NCBI RefSeq assembly: GCF_000422545.1
Contig: NZ_AULZ01000002.1
Span: 1 to 64,000, forward strand
Length of the DNA: 64,000 bases
Direction of reading: 5' to 3'
From: Desulfocurvibacter africanus subsp. africanus DSM 2603
GTDB lineage: Bacteria > Desulfobacterota > Desulfovibrionia > Desulfovibrionales > Desulfovibrionaceae
This document shows positions 27,979-37,569 of the stretch, in pieces. Under the pieces are notes generated by a model. It searched no databases. It worked only from the letters and a program-made list of their open reading frames with translations, and was not told where the DNA came from. The first letter of the stretch is position 1, and the number at the start of each line of letters is the position of its first letter. Position numbers and translations under genes: made by a program.

Positions 27979-28106
27979 TAGAGCATTTTGCTTTTGAAAA
28001 TGCTCTGCAAGCCATGCGTCGGCATGGCTTGCCGCCGCGTAGGCGTAGGCGCAATTCACTTGCGCGGTCAACGCCGGAGCGGACGTCTTAAAAGCAATCT
28101 GCTCTG
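27979..28106 (+). repeat. 128-bp TA-ended hairpin repeat, family A, copy 3
   Basis: Full-length copy lying between the divergent CpxR-like and efflux genes. It starts TAGAGCA and ends TGCTCTG; the last base of the right-hand TA is changed. Confidence 0.9.
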
Positions 28107-28188
28107 AGTCGCCGGAGCCAAGCATTCGAAGACTTGCTGCATTCCTTGGCAAGCGATTGATGCAAGATACATATCCCGTGGGTTGATC

Positions 28189-28258
28189 ATGAAAATGCAT
28201 ATGGGTTGGAGTAAACGGTTCGCGCTCGCCGTCGCGCTGCTCATAGTGGCGGCGGCTG
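28189..28258 (+). pseudogene. 5' remnant of an efflux adaptor gene (MacA-like)
   Basis: The frame beginning at 28189 encodes a basic N-terminus and a membrane anchor ([18 protein letters not shown]) as in MacA adaptors. It then runs directly, in another frame, into the middle of a MacB ATPase domain. The adaptor's coiled-coil and barrel domains are absent. The simplest reading is a deletion removing most of macA and the start of macB. MacA identity rests on position and the signal anchor only. Confidence 0.45.
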
Positions 28259-29722
28259 GGTCTGGGGGACCGCACGGGCTATCGGCCGGGACAGCTTTCC
28301 GGCGGTCAGCAACAGCGAGTCAGCATCGCACGGGCCTTGATGAACGGCGGCCGGGTGATTCTGGCGGACGAGCCCACGGGCGCACTGGACAGTCGTAGCG
28401 GCCGGGAGACCATGAAGCTGCTCACGGAGCTGCACGCCGAAGGGCATACCATCATCGTCGTCACCCACGACATGCAGGTGGCGAACTACGCCGGGCGCAT
28501 CATCGAGATCCGCGACGGCGAAATCGTGGCCGACAGGCCCAACGGCGACGTTTCCGCTCCCACATCCCGCGCATTGCCAGAGGAGAAACCCAAGGGCAAC
28601 GGCCTGCGCGCCGGCATCGACAAATCCAAGGAACTGCTGCGCATGGCGCTGGTGGCCATGGCCGCGCATAAGCTCCGTACGTTCCTGACCATGCTAGGCA
28701 TCATCATCGGCATCGCCTCGGTCGCCTCGGTGGTGGCTCTGGGGCAAGGTTCCCAGCAGCGAGTGCTGAACGACATCAGCGCCATCGGCACCAATGTCAT
28801 CAACATATTTCCGGGAAAGGACTTCGGCGACCGCGATGCTCAGAGCATCCATTCCCTGGTGCCGGCCGATGCCGACACGCTCGCGCAGCTGAGCTTCGTG
28901 GACAGCGTCACGCCCAAGGTATCCAGCTCCGTCACCTTGCGCTATCGCAACATCGCGGTTTCGGCCTCGGTCAGCGGCGTGGGCAGCCAGTACTTCCGCG
29001 TGTACGGCTACGAAATAGCCCAGGGCAGGGCCTTCGCCGACGAAGCCATCCAACGACATACCCAGGGGGCGGTCATCGACCAGAACACCCGCAAGCGGCT
29101 TTTCGGCGAAGCGGGCGATCCGCTGGGGCAGGTCATCCTCCTGGGCAGCGTGCCCTGCCGTGTCATAGGCGTCACCAAGGCAAAGCAATCCCCCTTCGGC
29201 AACAGCGAGGATCTGAACATCTGGATTCCCTACACCACGGCCATGAGCCGGCTGCTGGGGCAAGCCTACCTGCAGAGCATCACCGTGCGCGTCAGCGACG
29301 GCGCACCCATGAAGGCCGCGGAGCAGGGCATCCTCAATCTCCTGACGCAGCGCCATCGGCTCAGGGATTTCTTCGTCATGAACACCGACACCATACGCAA
29401 GACCATCGAGAGCACCACGGCCACTATGACGCTGCTCATCTCGGCCATCGCCGTGATCTCGCTGGTGGTGGGCGGCATCGGCGTCATGAACATCATGCTG
29501 GTGTCCGTCACCGAGCGCACCCGCGAAATCGGCGTACGCATGGCCGTGGGGGCCCGGCGCAACGACATCATGAGCCAGTTTCTCATCGAGGCCGTGCTGG
29601 TCTGCCTTCTGGGCGGCATTCTGGGTATCCTCCTGGCCCTGTCCATCGGCGTGATCTTCGGCTTCCTGCCGGCCCGCAACGCGGCCAGGCTCGATCCGGT
29701 GGAGACGCTGGCGCGGGAATGA
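28258..29722 (+). pseudogene. macB: MacB ABC transporter, N-terminally truncated
   Basis: Homology begins at [12 protein letters not shown] and continues through [16 protein letters not shown], Walker [11 protein letters not shown], the switch His, then the MacB_PCD periplasmic domain and four-helix FtsX-like permease ([20 protein letters not shown]), ending [10 protein letters not shown]. The first roughly 140 residues with Walker A are missing, and no Walker A occurs upstream. An ATG at 28337 could still start a 461-residue product, but it would not bind ATP normally. Full MacB exports macrolides or peptides with MacA and an outer-membrane channel. Confidence 0.75.
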
Positions 29723-31249
29723 GCACCTTGAAAACTTCGGATGCTCCCATGAATAGATGCATACAGGCCGCCCGTATGACCACGGAATTGCCTGCGCAAG
29801 CGTGGGGAAGGGCAGCATCCTCCCTGAGTATCACTTGCCAGAGACGAGCGCGCCACTCGGCTCGAAAAATCTTTTGGGCGATCCTCATGGCCTTGCTGCT
29901 TGGGGGCTGCGGGCTGCTGCTGAAGACGCCCTATTCCGCGCCGGAAGTCAGCATGCCGCAAGGCTGGAGCGCAGCCTCGGCCCCCACGGCCGAGTCCCTG
30001 TCCACGTCTCTGGCGGGCTGGTCGAGCGGCTTTGGCGACCCGGTGCTGGACAGGCTGGTGGAACAGGCCCTGCTGCGCAACAACGACCTCGCCGCGGCCA
30101 CCATCAGGGTGCGCCGGGCGCAGTTGCAGGCCGGCTTGGCGGCGGACCAGATGATACCCACCCTCGGCGCGACCGCGAGCACGAGCCATGAAAAGGACAT
30201 ACGCCATGGCGGGGGTACCGCGCGCCTACGCGTTGAACGGGTCGGTCAGCTACGAGGCCGACCTGTGGGGAAGGCTTTCCAGTCAGTATGATGCAGCCAA
30301 GTGGGAGGCCTTGACCACGGAGCAGGACCGACAGAGCACGGCCTTGTCCCTGGTGGGCACCACCATGAACCTGTACTGGCGGATAGCCTACCTGAACGTG
30401 CGCATCGACTTGAGTGGGCAGAGCATCGCCTATGCCGAGAAGACCTTGGCTCTGGTGCGCGCGCAGTACCGCTCCGGAGCGGCGTCATCCCTCCAGGTAT
30501 CCGAGGCGGAGCAGAGCCTGGCCAGCCAGCAGGCAGACCAATTGGACCTGCTGCAGCAGCGGGTGGAGGCGTACAACGCCCTGGCGCTGTTGTTCGACGG
30601 TCCTCCGGGCGACATCGTGGCCAACCCGCAAGTCATGCCCGAAGGGGAGCTCCCGCCCGTGGATGCGGGACTGCCAGCGGAGCTTCTGGGCCGGCGTCCG
30701 GACCTGCAGGCAGCAGAGTTGCGTCTGCGCAAGCTTTTGGCCGATACCGACGCCACACGGGCCAGTTTCAACCCGTCCCTCACGCTGACGGGCACCCTCG
30801 GCAGCTCGAGCACGTCCTTGAGCGAGGTCCTGCGGAATCCCATCGCGGCTCTGGCGACGCAATTGGCGTTGCCTTTTCTGCAGTGGAACGAGATGCGGCT
30901 TAGCGTCATAAGTTCCCAGGCCGAATACGAAGAGGTCGTCGTGAACTTCCGGCAGACGCTGTACCAGGCCCTGGGCGAAGTGGAAAACGCCCTGTCGGCA
31001 AGACGCATGCTCGCCGAGCAGGGCGCAAGTCTTGAACGGGCTCTGGCGGCCGCCCGCCAGGTCGAACGCATGTACGAGGTCCGCTACAAGGCCAGCTACG
31101 TTTCCCTCAAGTTCTGGCTCGATGCCCAGGAAACACGCAGGACATCCGAAATCGCTCTCGCGGAGAACCTCCTGAACCGGCTGGCCAACCACGTCACCCT
31201 GCTTCAGACGCTTGGGGGCGAGGCTGCCTTGCCAAGCCAGCCCTTATGA
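29719..31249 (+). pseudogene. NodT/TolC-type outer-membrane efflux lipoprotein, frameshifted
   Basis: It starts with an ATG overlapping the macB stop. The lipobox is LLGGC, followed by YSAPEVSMPQGW and the first outer-membrane efflux repeat. The frame breaks at a run of five G at 30211-30215: removing one G joins SHEKDIRHGG to VPRAYALNGSVSYEADLWGRL, and the rest is intact to 31249, including LGRRPDLQAAELRL and the second repeat. As written it yields a 190-residue protein plus an open 353-codon frame. Either a sequencing error or genuine decay alongside the truncated macB would explain it. Confidence 0.75.
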
Positions 31250-31316
31250 TCGAGCCCATTGCCAGCCCGCGCCGCAAGGCGCCTTTCCTCCCTGCATCCG
31301 GCCCTTTCGGACGGTT

Positions 31317-31478
31317 TCAGACTCTTCCGCGGCCCATGATGAGCGAGACGATGAACAGGACCAGGAAGACGAAGAAAAGAATCTTGGCGATGCCCGTGGC
31401 GGTGCCGGCGATGCCGCCGAAGCCGAAGATGGCGGCAACGATGGCGATGATGAGGAAAATGACTGCCCATCTCAGCAT
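31317..31478 (-). CDS. DUF1328 small membrane protein (YtjA family)
   Basis: A 53-residue protein with two hydrophobic segments, starting [17 protein letters not shown] and containing [20 protein letters not shown], the DUF1328 signature. The ATG has AAAGGAGG 6 bases upstream, a very strong site. These proteins sit in the inner membrane and are often stress-induced; the function is unknown. It is convergent with the efflux lipoprotein gene. Confidence 0.88.
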   Translation of the reverse strand: MLRWAVIFLIIAIVAAIFGFGGIAGTATGIAKILFFVFLVLFIVSLIMGRGRV

Positions 31479-31829
31479 GATTGACCTCCTTTGCCCTTGC
31501 CGGTGTCGCCGGCCGTTTTTGCCTTTTACGAGGATGCTGTGGGCATGAGGAGAAGGCCATGATTAAGGACGAGCGTTAGACTCAAGGGAAAGGCTCTGCC
31601 CGTACAGGCTGCCTGCTTGTGCGCCGAGGACGCGCAGGCAAAAGGCGCATGTCTCGTGCGGCAACTTGCAACCAAGAAAGCCCGTGAAACTTCAGTTGAT
31701 CTTGTCAGTATGCTCGATTGGCTGCCGCACATGCATGCGTGACCCGATGCGGCAAGATCCCAAGCATCGTAAGTATGGTCGGATAGTCAAAGAGGCCTTG
31801 CGAGGATGCCCTGCCGAGCAGAGGACATA

Positions 31830-31872
31830 AAAAAGCCGGCTTGGCGATCGTAATCGCCAAGCCGGCTTTTTG
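31830..31872. terminator. Strong terminator downstream of the HU gene
   Basis: A 19-bp perfect stem (31830-31848 with 31854-31872 approximately) has A-rich and T-rich flanks. It works for the leftward HU gene, whose stop is 20 bases away. Confidence 0.88.
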
Positions 31873-31892
31873 AAATGCTTGCGGCGTGACCG

Positions 31893-32180
31893 TTAGGGAT
31901 TGAGGTCTTCCTTCAGGGTCTTGCTCGTGGTGAACTTCACGACCTTCTTCTCGGGGATCGTGATCTCCTGGCCGGTCTGCGGATTCCTGCCGGTGCGGCT
32001 GGCGCGGGCGCTCAGGGCGAAGGAGCCGACATTGGGCAGGCGCACGCCTTCATTGCTCTTGATCCCCTGCGCAAGCGTTTCGCAGAAGACATCGAATGCT
32101 TTCTCGGCGCTCACTTTGGTGGTGAATACGTCGGGAAGCGCCTGGCGCAGTGACTCAACAAACTGCGTTTTAGTGAACAT
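31893..32180 (-). CDS. HU/IHF-family DNA-binding protein
   Basis: A 95-residue histone-like protein. It shows the helical N-terminus, GVRLPNVGSFAL, and the DNA-clasping arm ARASRTGRNPQTGQEI with the conserved Pro, then VVKFTTSKTLKEDLN. It bends and compacts DNA as a dimer. AAAGGAGG lies 6 bases before the second of two ATG codons (32180), which is preferred to 32186. It is monocistronic with its own terminator. Confidence 0.93.
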   Translation of the reverse strand: MFTKTQFVESLRQALPDVFTTKVSAEKAFDVFCETLAQGIKSNEGVRLPNVGSFALSARASRTGRNPQTGQEITIPEKKVVKFTTSKTLKEDLNP

Positions 32181-32523
32181 GGTCATCCTCCTTTGGGCTG
32201 CTCGTGCAACACCTACGCGGAGCGAGGTGTCACCCTTCCTTTTGCGTACTAGGTGGTCTTTGCCCCGCAACGGCCTGCTTGTCAAATGGTTCCGCTGGTA
32301 GGTCCTGCAAACACGGGCCTTCTCGGCCGGTCTCTGCGTTTCGTCACGGAGAGATCATCAACTTTTATTCAGAGTAATGCTTGGAAATTCAATGGGATCC
32401 TGGTAACAACGGCATCGGCTCCATGCAAGGGGCTAAAAATTTGCATGTTGTATCCAGAATATAGCTAAAGGCCCTGGCCCAGAGCAAAAACAGGCGGATA
32501 TTGCCCGTGTAGGAGGACTGTTC
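32181..32523. other. Intergenic gap between divergent HU and PilZ genes
   Basis: About 340 bases, with an AT-richer middle near 32340-32470. It presumably holds promoters for both neighbours. No repeat or gene was found. Confidence 0.45.
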
Positions 32524-33282
32524 ATGCTGCGAGTGCTGCTTTTGGCCGAGTACGGCGAGAGGCGGAACCGCTACGAGCAGGCCTTGGCGGAGCGCGGAGT
32601 GGACATCGCGTGTGTGGCCGGTCTGGACGAGATGTGCGTCAGCCTCGCGAGAAGGCCATGCAGCGGTCTGCTCCTGGATGTGCCCACGCTCATGCGCGCC
32701 TCGTGTGAAAGCAATATGCAGGTTGCGGAAGCCATGGCTATCTTTCCCGTGTTGCGCCTGAACTGGGACCACACTCAGGATGTCATGCGCTGTCTTTTTT
32801 ATGGGCCATCCGGAGCCGGGCACTCGCTGGACGATTTCCTGCGTATCCACGCGGCGGCCTTTCACCCGCGCCTATTGCGCCGCGACCCCCGGCAAACTTG
32901 CATATTGCATGTGGAGCTTGTACGCGAAGCAAAACAGGGTTACTGGCCGGCGGAACGCACGGCGGTGCTCAGCCTTTCGAAATCAGGTTGCTTTGTGTTC
33001 ACAACGGCCGCGTGGCTTCCGGGCGATATCGCCTGGCTTACGATTCCGTCCCTTGGAATTCCGGCTTTGCGTGCTGTCTGCCGCAGGGTGGTTCCCTGGC
33101 GCGGCGATGCGCTGGGACCGCAGCCATGGCCAGGACAGGATCGGGATTCGCCCATGGGTAAGGCCGGCGGGCTGGTGCCCGGCATCGGCCTGAGCTTCAA
33201 CGACATCACACCGACCCAGCGCGCGGCCCTCGACGTCCTGCTTTCCGGGGCGGCCGCTTCGCGCCACGGTCAGGGAGCTTAA
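32524..33282 (+). CDS. PilZ-domain protein
   Basis: 252 residues. The N-terminal 80 or so residues look like a degenerate receiver-type fold (LRVLLLAEYG, then GLLLDVPTLM). The C-terminal half is PilZ-like: TAVLSLSKSGCFVFT, a hydrophobic beta-barrel and VPGIGLSFNDI. The c-di-GMP motif D/NxSxxG reads SLSKSG, so the first acidic residue is missing and nucleotide binding is uncertain. The ATG has AGGAGG 8 bases upstream. A tiny membrane-protein gene follows after 1 base. Confidence 0.7.
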   Translation: MLRVLLLAEYGERRNRYEQALAERGVDIACVAGLDEMCVSLARRPCSGLLLDVPTLMRASCESNMQVAEAMAIFPVLRLNWDHTQDVMRCLFYGPSGAGHSLDDFLRIHAAAFHPRLLRRDPRQTCILHVELVREAKQGYWPAERTAVLSLSKSGCFVFTTAAWLPGDIAWLTIPSLGIPALRAVCRRVVPWRGDALGPQPWPGQDRDSPMGKAGGLVPGIGLSFNDITPTQRAALDVLLSGAAASRHGQGA

Positions 33283-33283
33283 C

Positions 33284-33457
33284 ATGGCTGATAAGAACGT
33301 CACCGATGCCCTGGTCAGGGGCATTCTCTTGGGCGGTTCCGTGGGCATCGTCGGCGGCCTCGTCCTGTCCATAGACCTTTCCCGGGCTCTGTTTCTGGGC
33401 ATGCTGTGCGGCGTGCTAGGCGCAGTGACCAGTTATAGCCGCTCCAAGAAAAAATAG
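33284..33457 (+). CDS. Small two-helix membrane protein
   Basis: 57 residues with two predicted membrane helices (GILLGGSVGIVGGLVLSI and ALFLGMLCGVLGAVTSY) and a basic C-terminus (SRSKKK). GGGAG lies 6 bases before the ATG, and the gene starts 1 base after the PilZ gene stop, so the two are almost certainly one operon. The family was not recognised. It may anchor or partner the PilZ protein, but that is a guess from position. Confidence 0.7.
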   Translation: MADKNVTDALVRGILLGGSVGIVGGLVLSIDLSRALFLGMLCGVLGAVTSYSRSKKK

Positions 33458-34061
33458 CCTGTCCTTACGCCTGGGCCATTTATGCGTGGTCAGCCCTGGG
33501 CGGTGATACCTCCGGCGCGGGCGGAGAGCCGGAGTCTCTTCCGCAAGCGGCCTTCCCGTTGTGGCGAATTTTTGGGCGGAGAGGTATGCCAAGAGGACTC
33601 GCGGCCCTGTCAGCTGTTTATGAATGCCAGGGCAGCCTCCGCTAGTGTAAGTCAAAACTCATCTTAACGCATAAGTGGCGTTATAGCCTGTGGTTATTCG
33701 GAAGCTCGGTCCTGTCCAGGGAACCGAGCTTTTTTGCGTGCAACAACAAATATTCCTTCTTATAGGCCAACCTGTCAGAGTAAGTATGACAACTATTGTA
33801 TCCAATAATATGACATGGAGGCTTTTGTTGTGCAAAAATTAAAAGAAAACCGTTTTGGCGTAGTAAGCTAAAAATTAAAACAAAAATTTTATTGATACAG
33901 CGTAATTTGCTCAAAGGCTGGTTCAGCTCTTCTCAGTGTTGATAAAAATGTGGCAGAGTGCGTCTCTGCCGCTTGTCCGAAATGCGCCGGAAGGCTGGCA
34001 CCGCTCACCTGCGCATGGAATGGGAGGAGAACTGCCGAGTTCGCCTTCCGAGGTGCAGTAC
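33458..34061. other. Intergenic region, partly AT-rich
   Basis: About 600 bases. It contains the terminator at 33702-33735 and then an AT-rich stretch (about 33740-33910) far below the window's average GC, probably promoter DNA for the glycosyltransferase operon. Open frames here show no recognisable protein features. Confidence 0.5.
33702..33735 (+). terminator. Rho-independent terminator
   Basis: AAGCTCGGT (33702-33710) pairs with ACCGAGCTT (33723-33731), followed by a T run to 33735. It lies downstream of the PilZ/small-membrane-protein operon. Confidence 0.8.
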
Positions 34062-35168
34062 ATGAAGATCGCCCATGTATCGCCTCTTTTCGAAAGTGTG
34101 CCTCCAAAGCTGTACGGAGGTACGGAAAGAGTGGTTTCTTACTTGGCCGAGGAGCTTGTCCGGCAGGGGCATGAGGTGACTCTCTTTGCCAGCGGCGACT
34201 CGTTGACCTCGGCCAGGCTCGTGCCCATGTGCCGCAAATCACTGCGCTTGAGCGACTGTGTGGATGATATGCCGCACCATGTCTACATGATCGAAAAAGT
34301 CGCTCAGCTCGCCGCGGGGTTCGATGTCGTGCATTTCCATACAGGCATCCTGCACTTCCCCCTGGCCAGGCGTCTGAGCGCGCCGCACGTGACGACCATG
34401 CACGGCAGGTTGGATCTGGCTAACCTGAAATCCCTGGCGACTGAGTTCAGTGACCTTCCGCTGGTGTCCATTAGCGACAGCCAGCGCCTGCCCTGGCTGT
34501 TCATGAATTGGGCCGGGACTGTCTACCACGGCTTGCCCTTGGACCTGCTGCCATTCAGCGAGCGCCACCAAGGTTATCTGGCTTTCCTGGGCCGCATCAG
34601 CCCCGAGAAGCGCGTGGACCGGGCCATCGCCATGGCCGTGGCCGCGGGCGTGCCGCTCAAAATCGCGGCCAAGATCGACAAGAAGGATGCGGAGTATTTT
34701 GAAACACACATCAAGCACCTGTTCGACCATCCCCTGGTGGAGTACGTTGGCGAGATTGGCGAGGCGGAGAAGGGCGCTTTTCTGGGCGGGGCCATGGCTC
34801 TGCTTTTCCCCATCGACTGGCCCGAGCCCTTCGGCCTGACCATGATCGAGTCCCTGGCCTGCGGCACGCCGGTTATCGCCTATGACCACGGCTCGGTGCC
34901 CGAGGTTCTCAGGCAAGGCCATACGGCCTTTATCGTGGACAGCGTGGAAGCGGGCGCCAAGGCCATAGGGCAAGTGGAGAGTCTGCCGCGCCGCCAATGC
35001 CGGCAGGAGTTCGAGCGTCGTTTCAGCGTGCGGACCATGGCCAAGCGCTACGTGAAGATCTATGAGACGCTGATATCCGATTGGGAACCCAGGAGCAGGC
35101 AGTTGCCGAACGGGAGCAGGAGCACATGGCAGAAGTCATCCAGATTGGCCAACAGTACTATGTCCTAG
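34062..35168 (+). CDS. GT4-family glycosyltransferase
   Basis: A 368-residue GT-B enzyme. The N-terminal domain begins IAHVSPLFESVPPKLYGGTE, with GHEVTLFASGDS. The C-terminal nucleotide-sugar domain contains GRISPEKRVDRAI and PEPFGLTMIESLACGTPVIA (the EX7E pair). It transfers a sugar from a nucleotide donor; donor and acceptor are unknown. The ATG at 34062 has GAGG 8 bases upstream. The last 43 bases overlap the next gene, a glycogen-debranching-type enzyme, suggesting a glycan or storage-sugar pathway. Confidence 0.85.
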   Translation: MKIAHVSPLFESVPPKLYGGTERVVSYLAEELVRQGHEVTLFASGDSLTSARLVPMCRKSLRLSDCVDDMPHHVYMIEKVAQLAAGFDVVHFHTGILHFPLARRLSAPHVTTMHGRLDLANLKSLATEFSDLPLVSISDSQRLPWLFMNWAGTVYHGLPLDLLPFSERHQGYLAFLGRISPEKRVDRAIAMAVAAGVPLKIAAKIDKKDAEYFETHIKHLFDHPLVEYVGEIGEAEKGAFLGGAMALLFPIDWPEPFGLTMIESLACGTPVIAYDHGSVPEVLRQGHTAFIVDSVEAGAKAIGQVESLPRRQCRQEFERRFSVRTMAKRYVKIYETLISDWEPRSRQLPNGSRSTWQKSSRLANSTMS

Positions 35169-37291
35169 CCACCGCGGCCCGGGCCGACAGCTCCCGGCGC
35201 GTGCTCAAGCATGGCGACACCTTCGCCGTGTTCGACCGCTACGGGGACATCCTGCCTCTGGGCCTTGGCGAGGAAGGCGTCTATCATGAGGGCACTCGCT
35301 TCGTGTCGCGCCAGGAGCTGCTCATCGACGGCAAGCGGCCGCTCATCCTGAGTTCCAACATCCAGGACGATAATTCGCTCTTTTCGGCCGATCTGACCAA
35401 CCCGGACCTTGTCGAAGGACGAGCGAGCATGCTCGCCAGGGGCACTGTGCATATCATGCGCTCGCGATTCCTCTATGACGGCGCCTGCCACGAAGCCATC
35501 CGCCTGTCCAACTTCGGCGAGGAAGAGGCGGAATTTTCCCTGAGTCTGATACTCGATGCGGACTTCGTGGACATGTTCGAGGTGCGGGGCATCCACCGCG
35601 AAAGCCGCGGGCGCTTTCTGCCCCTGGAAACTTCTGGCGATCGCCTTTCGCTGGGCTATGAGGGGCTGGACGGCCTGACCCGAACGGTGCGTTCCGTGTT
35701 CACCGTGGCCCCGGAGCGATTCGAGGGCGGCGAGGCCATCTTTCCCTTGCGCCTGGCCCCGAAGGAGCAGGCGCACATAGGCCAGACCATCGTTTGCGAA
35801 AGCGGAACCCCCAAGTCTTCCATACCTTCTTTCGAAACGGCCTACCGGCACGTCAAGGCCAGCCACCGACGCATTTGCGAGGAGGGTTGCGCGGTCGAGA
35901 GCGACAACGATTTATTCAACAACTTCCTGACCCGCTCCCTGGCCGACCTGCGCATGCTCATGACCTCCATGGACGACGCCTTCTATCCCTACGCCGGGAT
36001 TCCCTGGTTTTCCACGCCCTTCGGTCGGGACGGCATCATCACGGCCCTGGAAAGCCTGTGGCTCAACCCCGGCAATGCGCGCGGAGTGTTGACCTTCCTG
36101 GCCAGGACCCAGGCCGCGGACTTCAGCGCGGTGCAGGATGCCGAGCCCGGCAAGATTCTGCACGAGGCGCGCAAGGGCGAGATGGCCAATACCGGCGAAG
36201 TGCCATTCGGCAACTATTACGGCTCCATCGACTCCACGCCGCTGTTCATCATGCTCGCCGGCGAGTACCTGCGGCGCACCGGCGACCTGGCTTATATCCA
36301 GTCCCTGTGGCCGCACGTGGAGCGCGCCCTGGAGTGGATCGACAAGCACGGCGACGCCGACGGCGACGGCTTCGTGGAATACTGCAAGCGATCGGAACGC
36401 GGGCTGCGCAACCAGGGCTGGAAGGATTCTGAGGACTCGGTGTTCCACGAGGACGGCAGGCTGGCCGAGGGCTCCATCGCACTATGCGAGGTGCAGGCAT
36501 ATGTTTACGGGGCCAAGAACGAAGCGGCGTACATAGCCGAGACATCGGGCCGCAGGGCCGAAGCCATGCGCTTGCGCGCCGAAGCATATGAGATGCAGCG
36601 GCGTTTCGAGGCCACCTTCTGGGACGAGGAGCTGGGCGTCTATGTTTTAGCCCTGGACGGCGAGAAACGTCCCTGCCGGGTCAAGTCGTCCAATGCCGGC
36701 CAGTGCCTGCTGACTGGCATCGCCTCGGAAGAGCGAGCCAGGCGGTTGGAGAGCGAACTATTGTCACAGGAGTTCTATTCGGGCTGGGGCGTGCGCACCA
36801 TCGCTTCGGACCAGCCGCGCTACAACCCCATGTCCTATCACGACGGCTCGATCTGGCCCCATGACAACGCGCTTATCGCTTATGGCCTGTCGCGCTACGG
36901 GCTGCGCAAGGGCCCCGTGCGCATGCTGGAGGACATGTTCCGGGTGGGCCTGTATGTGGACCAGCAGCGGCTGCCCGAGCTGTTCTGCGGGTTTCATCGC
37001 CGCAGCGGCGAGGGGCCGACCCTCTATCCGGTGGCCTGCGCGCCCCAGGCCTGGGCCAGCGCCACGCCCTTCCATCTCCTGCAGGCCTGTCTGGGCCTGA
37101 ACGTGGACGCCGTGGCGCGCACCGTGACTTTGGACCGCCCCGAGTTGCCCGAATTCATCGGGCGCATCCGCATGCGCAATCTGCGCGTGGGGCAAGCCAG
37201 GCTGGATCTGGTGCTAACACGCCAAGCCGGCGATGTGGGCGCGTACCTGGAACGCCGCGAAGGCGACGTGACCTTGCGCATCCTCAAGTGA
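35126..37291 (+). CDS. Amylo-alpha-1,6-glucosidase / glycogen-debranching-type enzyme
   Basis: 721 residues from ATG 35126 (a TTG at 35081 is an alternative). The N-terminal GDE_N_bis domain includes DRYGDILPLGLGEEGVYHEG and LILSSNIQDDNS. The (alpha/alpha)6-barrel catalytic domain contains IPWFSTPFGRDGIITALESL, FGNYYGSIDSTPLFI, EYCKRSERGLRNQGWKDSED and SYHDGSIWPHDNALIA. Family members hydrolyse alpha-1,6 branches or related alpha-glucosides in the cytoplasm. Coupled translation with the preceding GT4 gene is indicated by the 43-base overlap. Confidence 0.85.
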   Translation: MAEVIQIGQQYYVLATAARADSSRRVLKHGDTFAVFDRYGDILPLGLGEEGVYHEGTRFVSRQELLIDGKRPLILSSNIQDDNSLFSADLTNPDLVEGRASMLARGTVHIMRSRFLYDGACHEAIRLSNFGEEEAEFSLSLILDADFVDMFEVRGIHRESRGRFLPLETSGDRLSLGYEGLDGLTRTVRSVFTVAPERFEGGEAIFPLRLAPKEQAHIGQTIVCESGTPKSSIPSFETAYRHVKASHRRICEEGCAVESDNDLFNNFLTRSLADLRMLMTSMDDAFYPYAGIPWFSTPFGRDGIITALESLWLNPGNARGVLTFLARTQAADFSAVQDAEPGKILHEARKGEMANTGEVPFGNYYGSIDSTPLFIMLAGEYLRRTGDLAYIQSLWPHVERALEWIDKHGDADGDGFVEYCKRSERGLRNQGWKDSEDSVFHEDGRLAEGSIALCEVQAYVYGAKNEAAYIAETSGRRAEAMRLRAEAYEMQRRFEATFWDEELGVYVLALDGEKRPCRVKSSNAGQCLLTGIASEERARRLESELLSQEFYSGWGVRTIASDQPRYNPMSYHDGSIWPHDNALIAYGLSRYGLRKGPVRMLEDMFRVGLYVDQQRLPELFCGFHRRSGEGPTLYPVACAPQAWASATPFHLLQACLGLNVDAVARTVTLDRPELPEFIGRIRMRNLRVGQARLDLVLTRQAGDVGAYLERREGDVTLRILK

Positions 37292-37569
37292 CAGACGCGG
37301 GAAGTGCGCTGGTATACAGGCTGCGTCATGTGACCAGATACACTTTAGTGATTCTCGTTATATAAATCATCTATTCTTCTAACAGAAGATTAGCTGACCA
37401 CGCAGGACCGTAAGCTCATATTATGCTTGTGGATAGTGTCACATGCGATGCGCGTGGGCCATTCCCCTACAACTTGACGACTTGTCATCCTATGCCAGGC
37501 GGAATCTCAGGCAGTTATGCAGATGCAAGAAAGCAATAGCACTGCAACTTGAACCGAGGAGGATAGGTC

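Noticed and set aside
33416-33655. 79-codon minus-strand frame after the small membrane protein gene
   Set aside because: It overlaps the end of a better-supported gene and has a low-complexity, Arg/Pro-rich composition.
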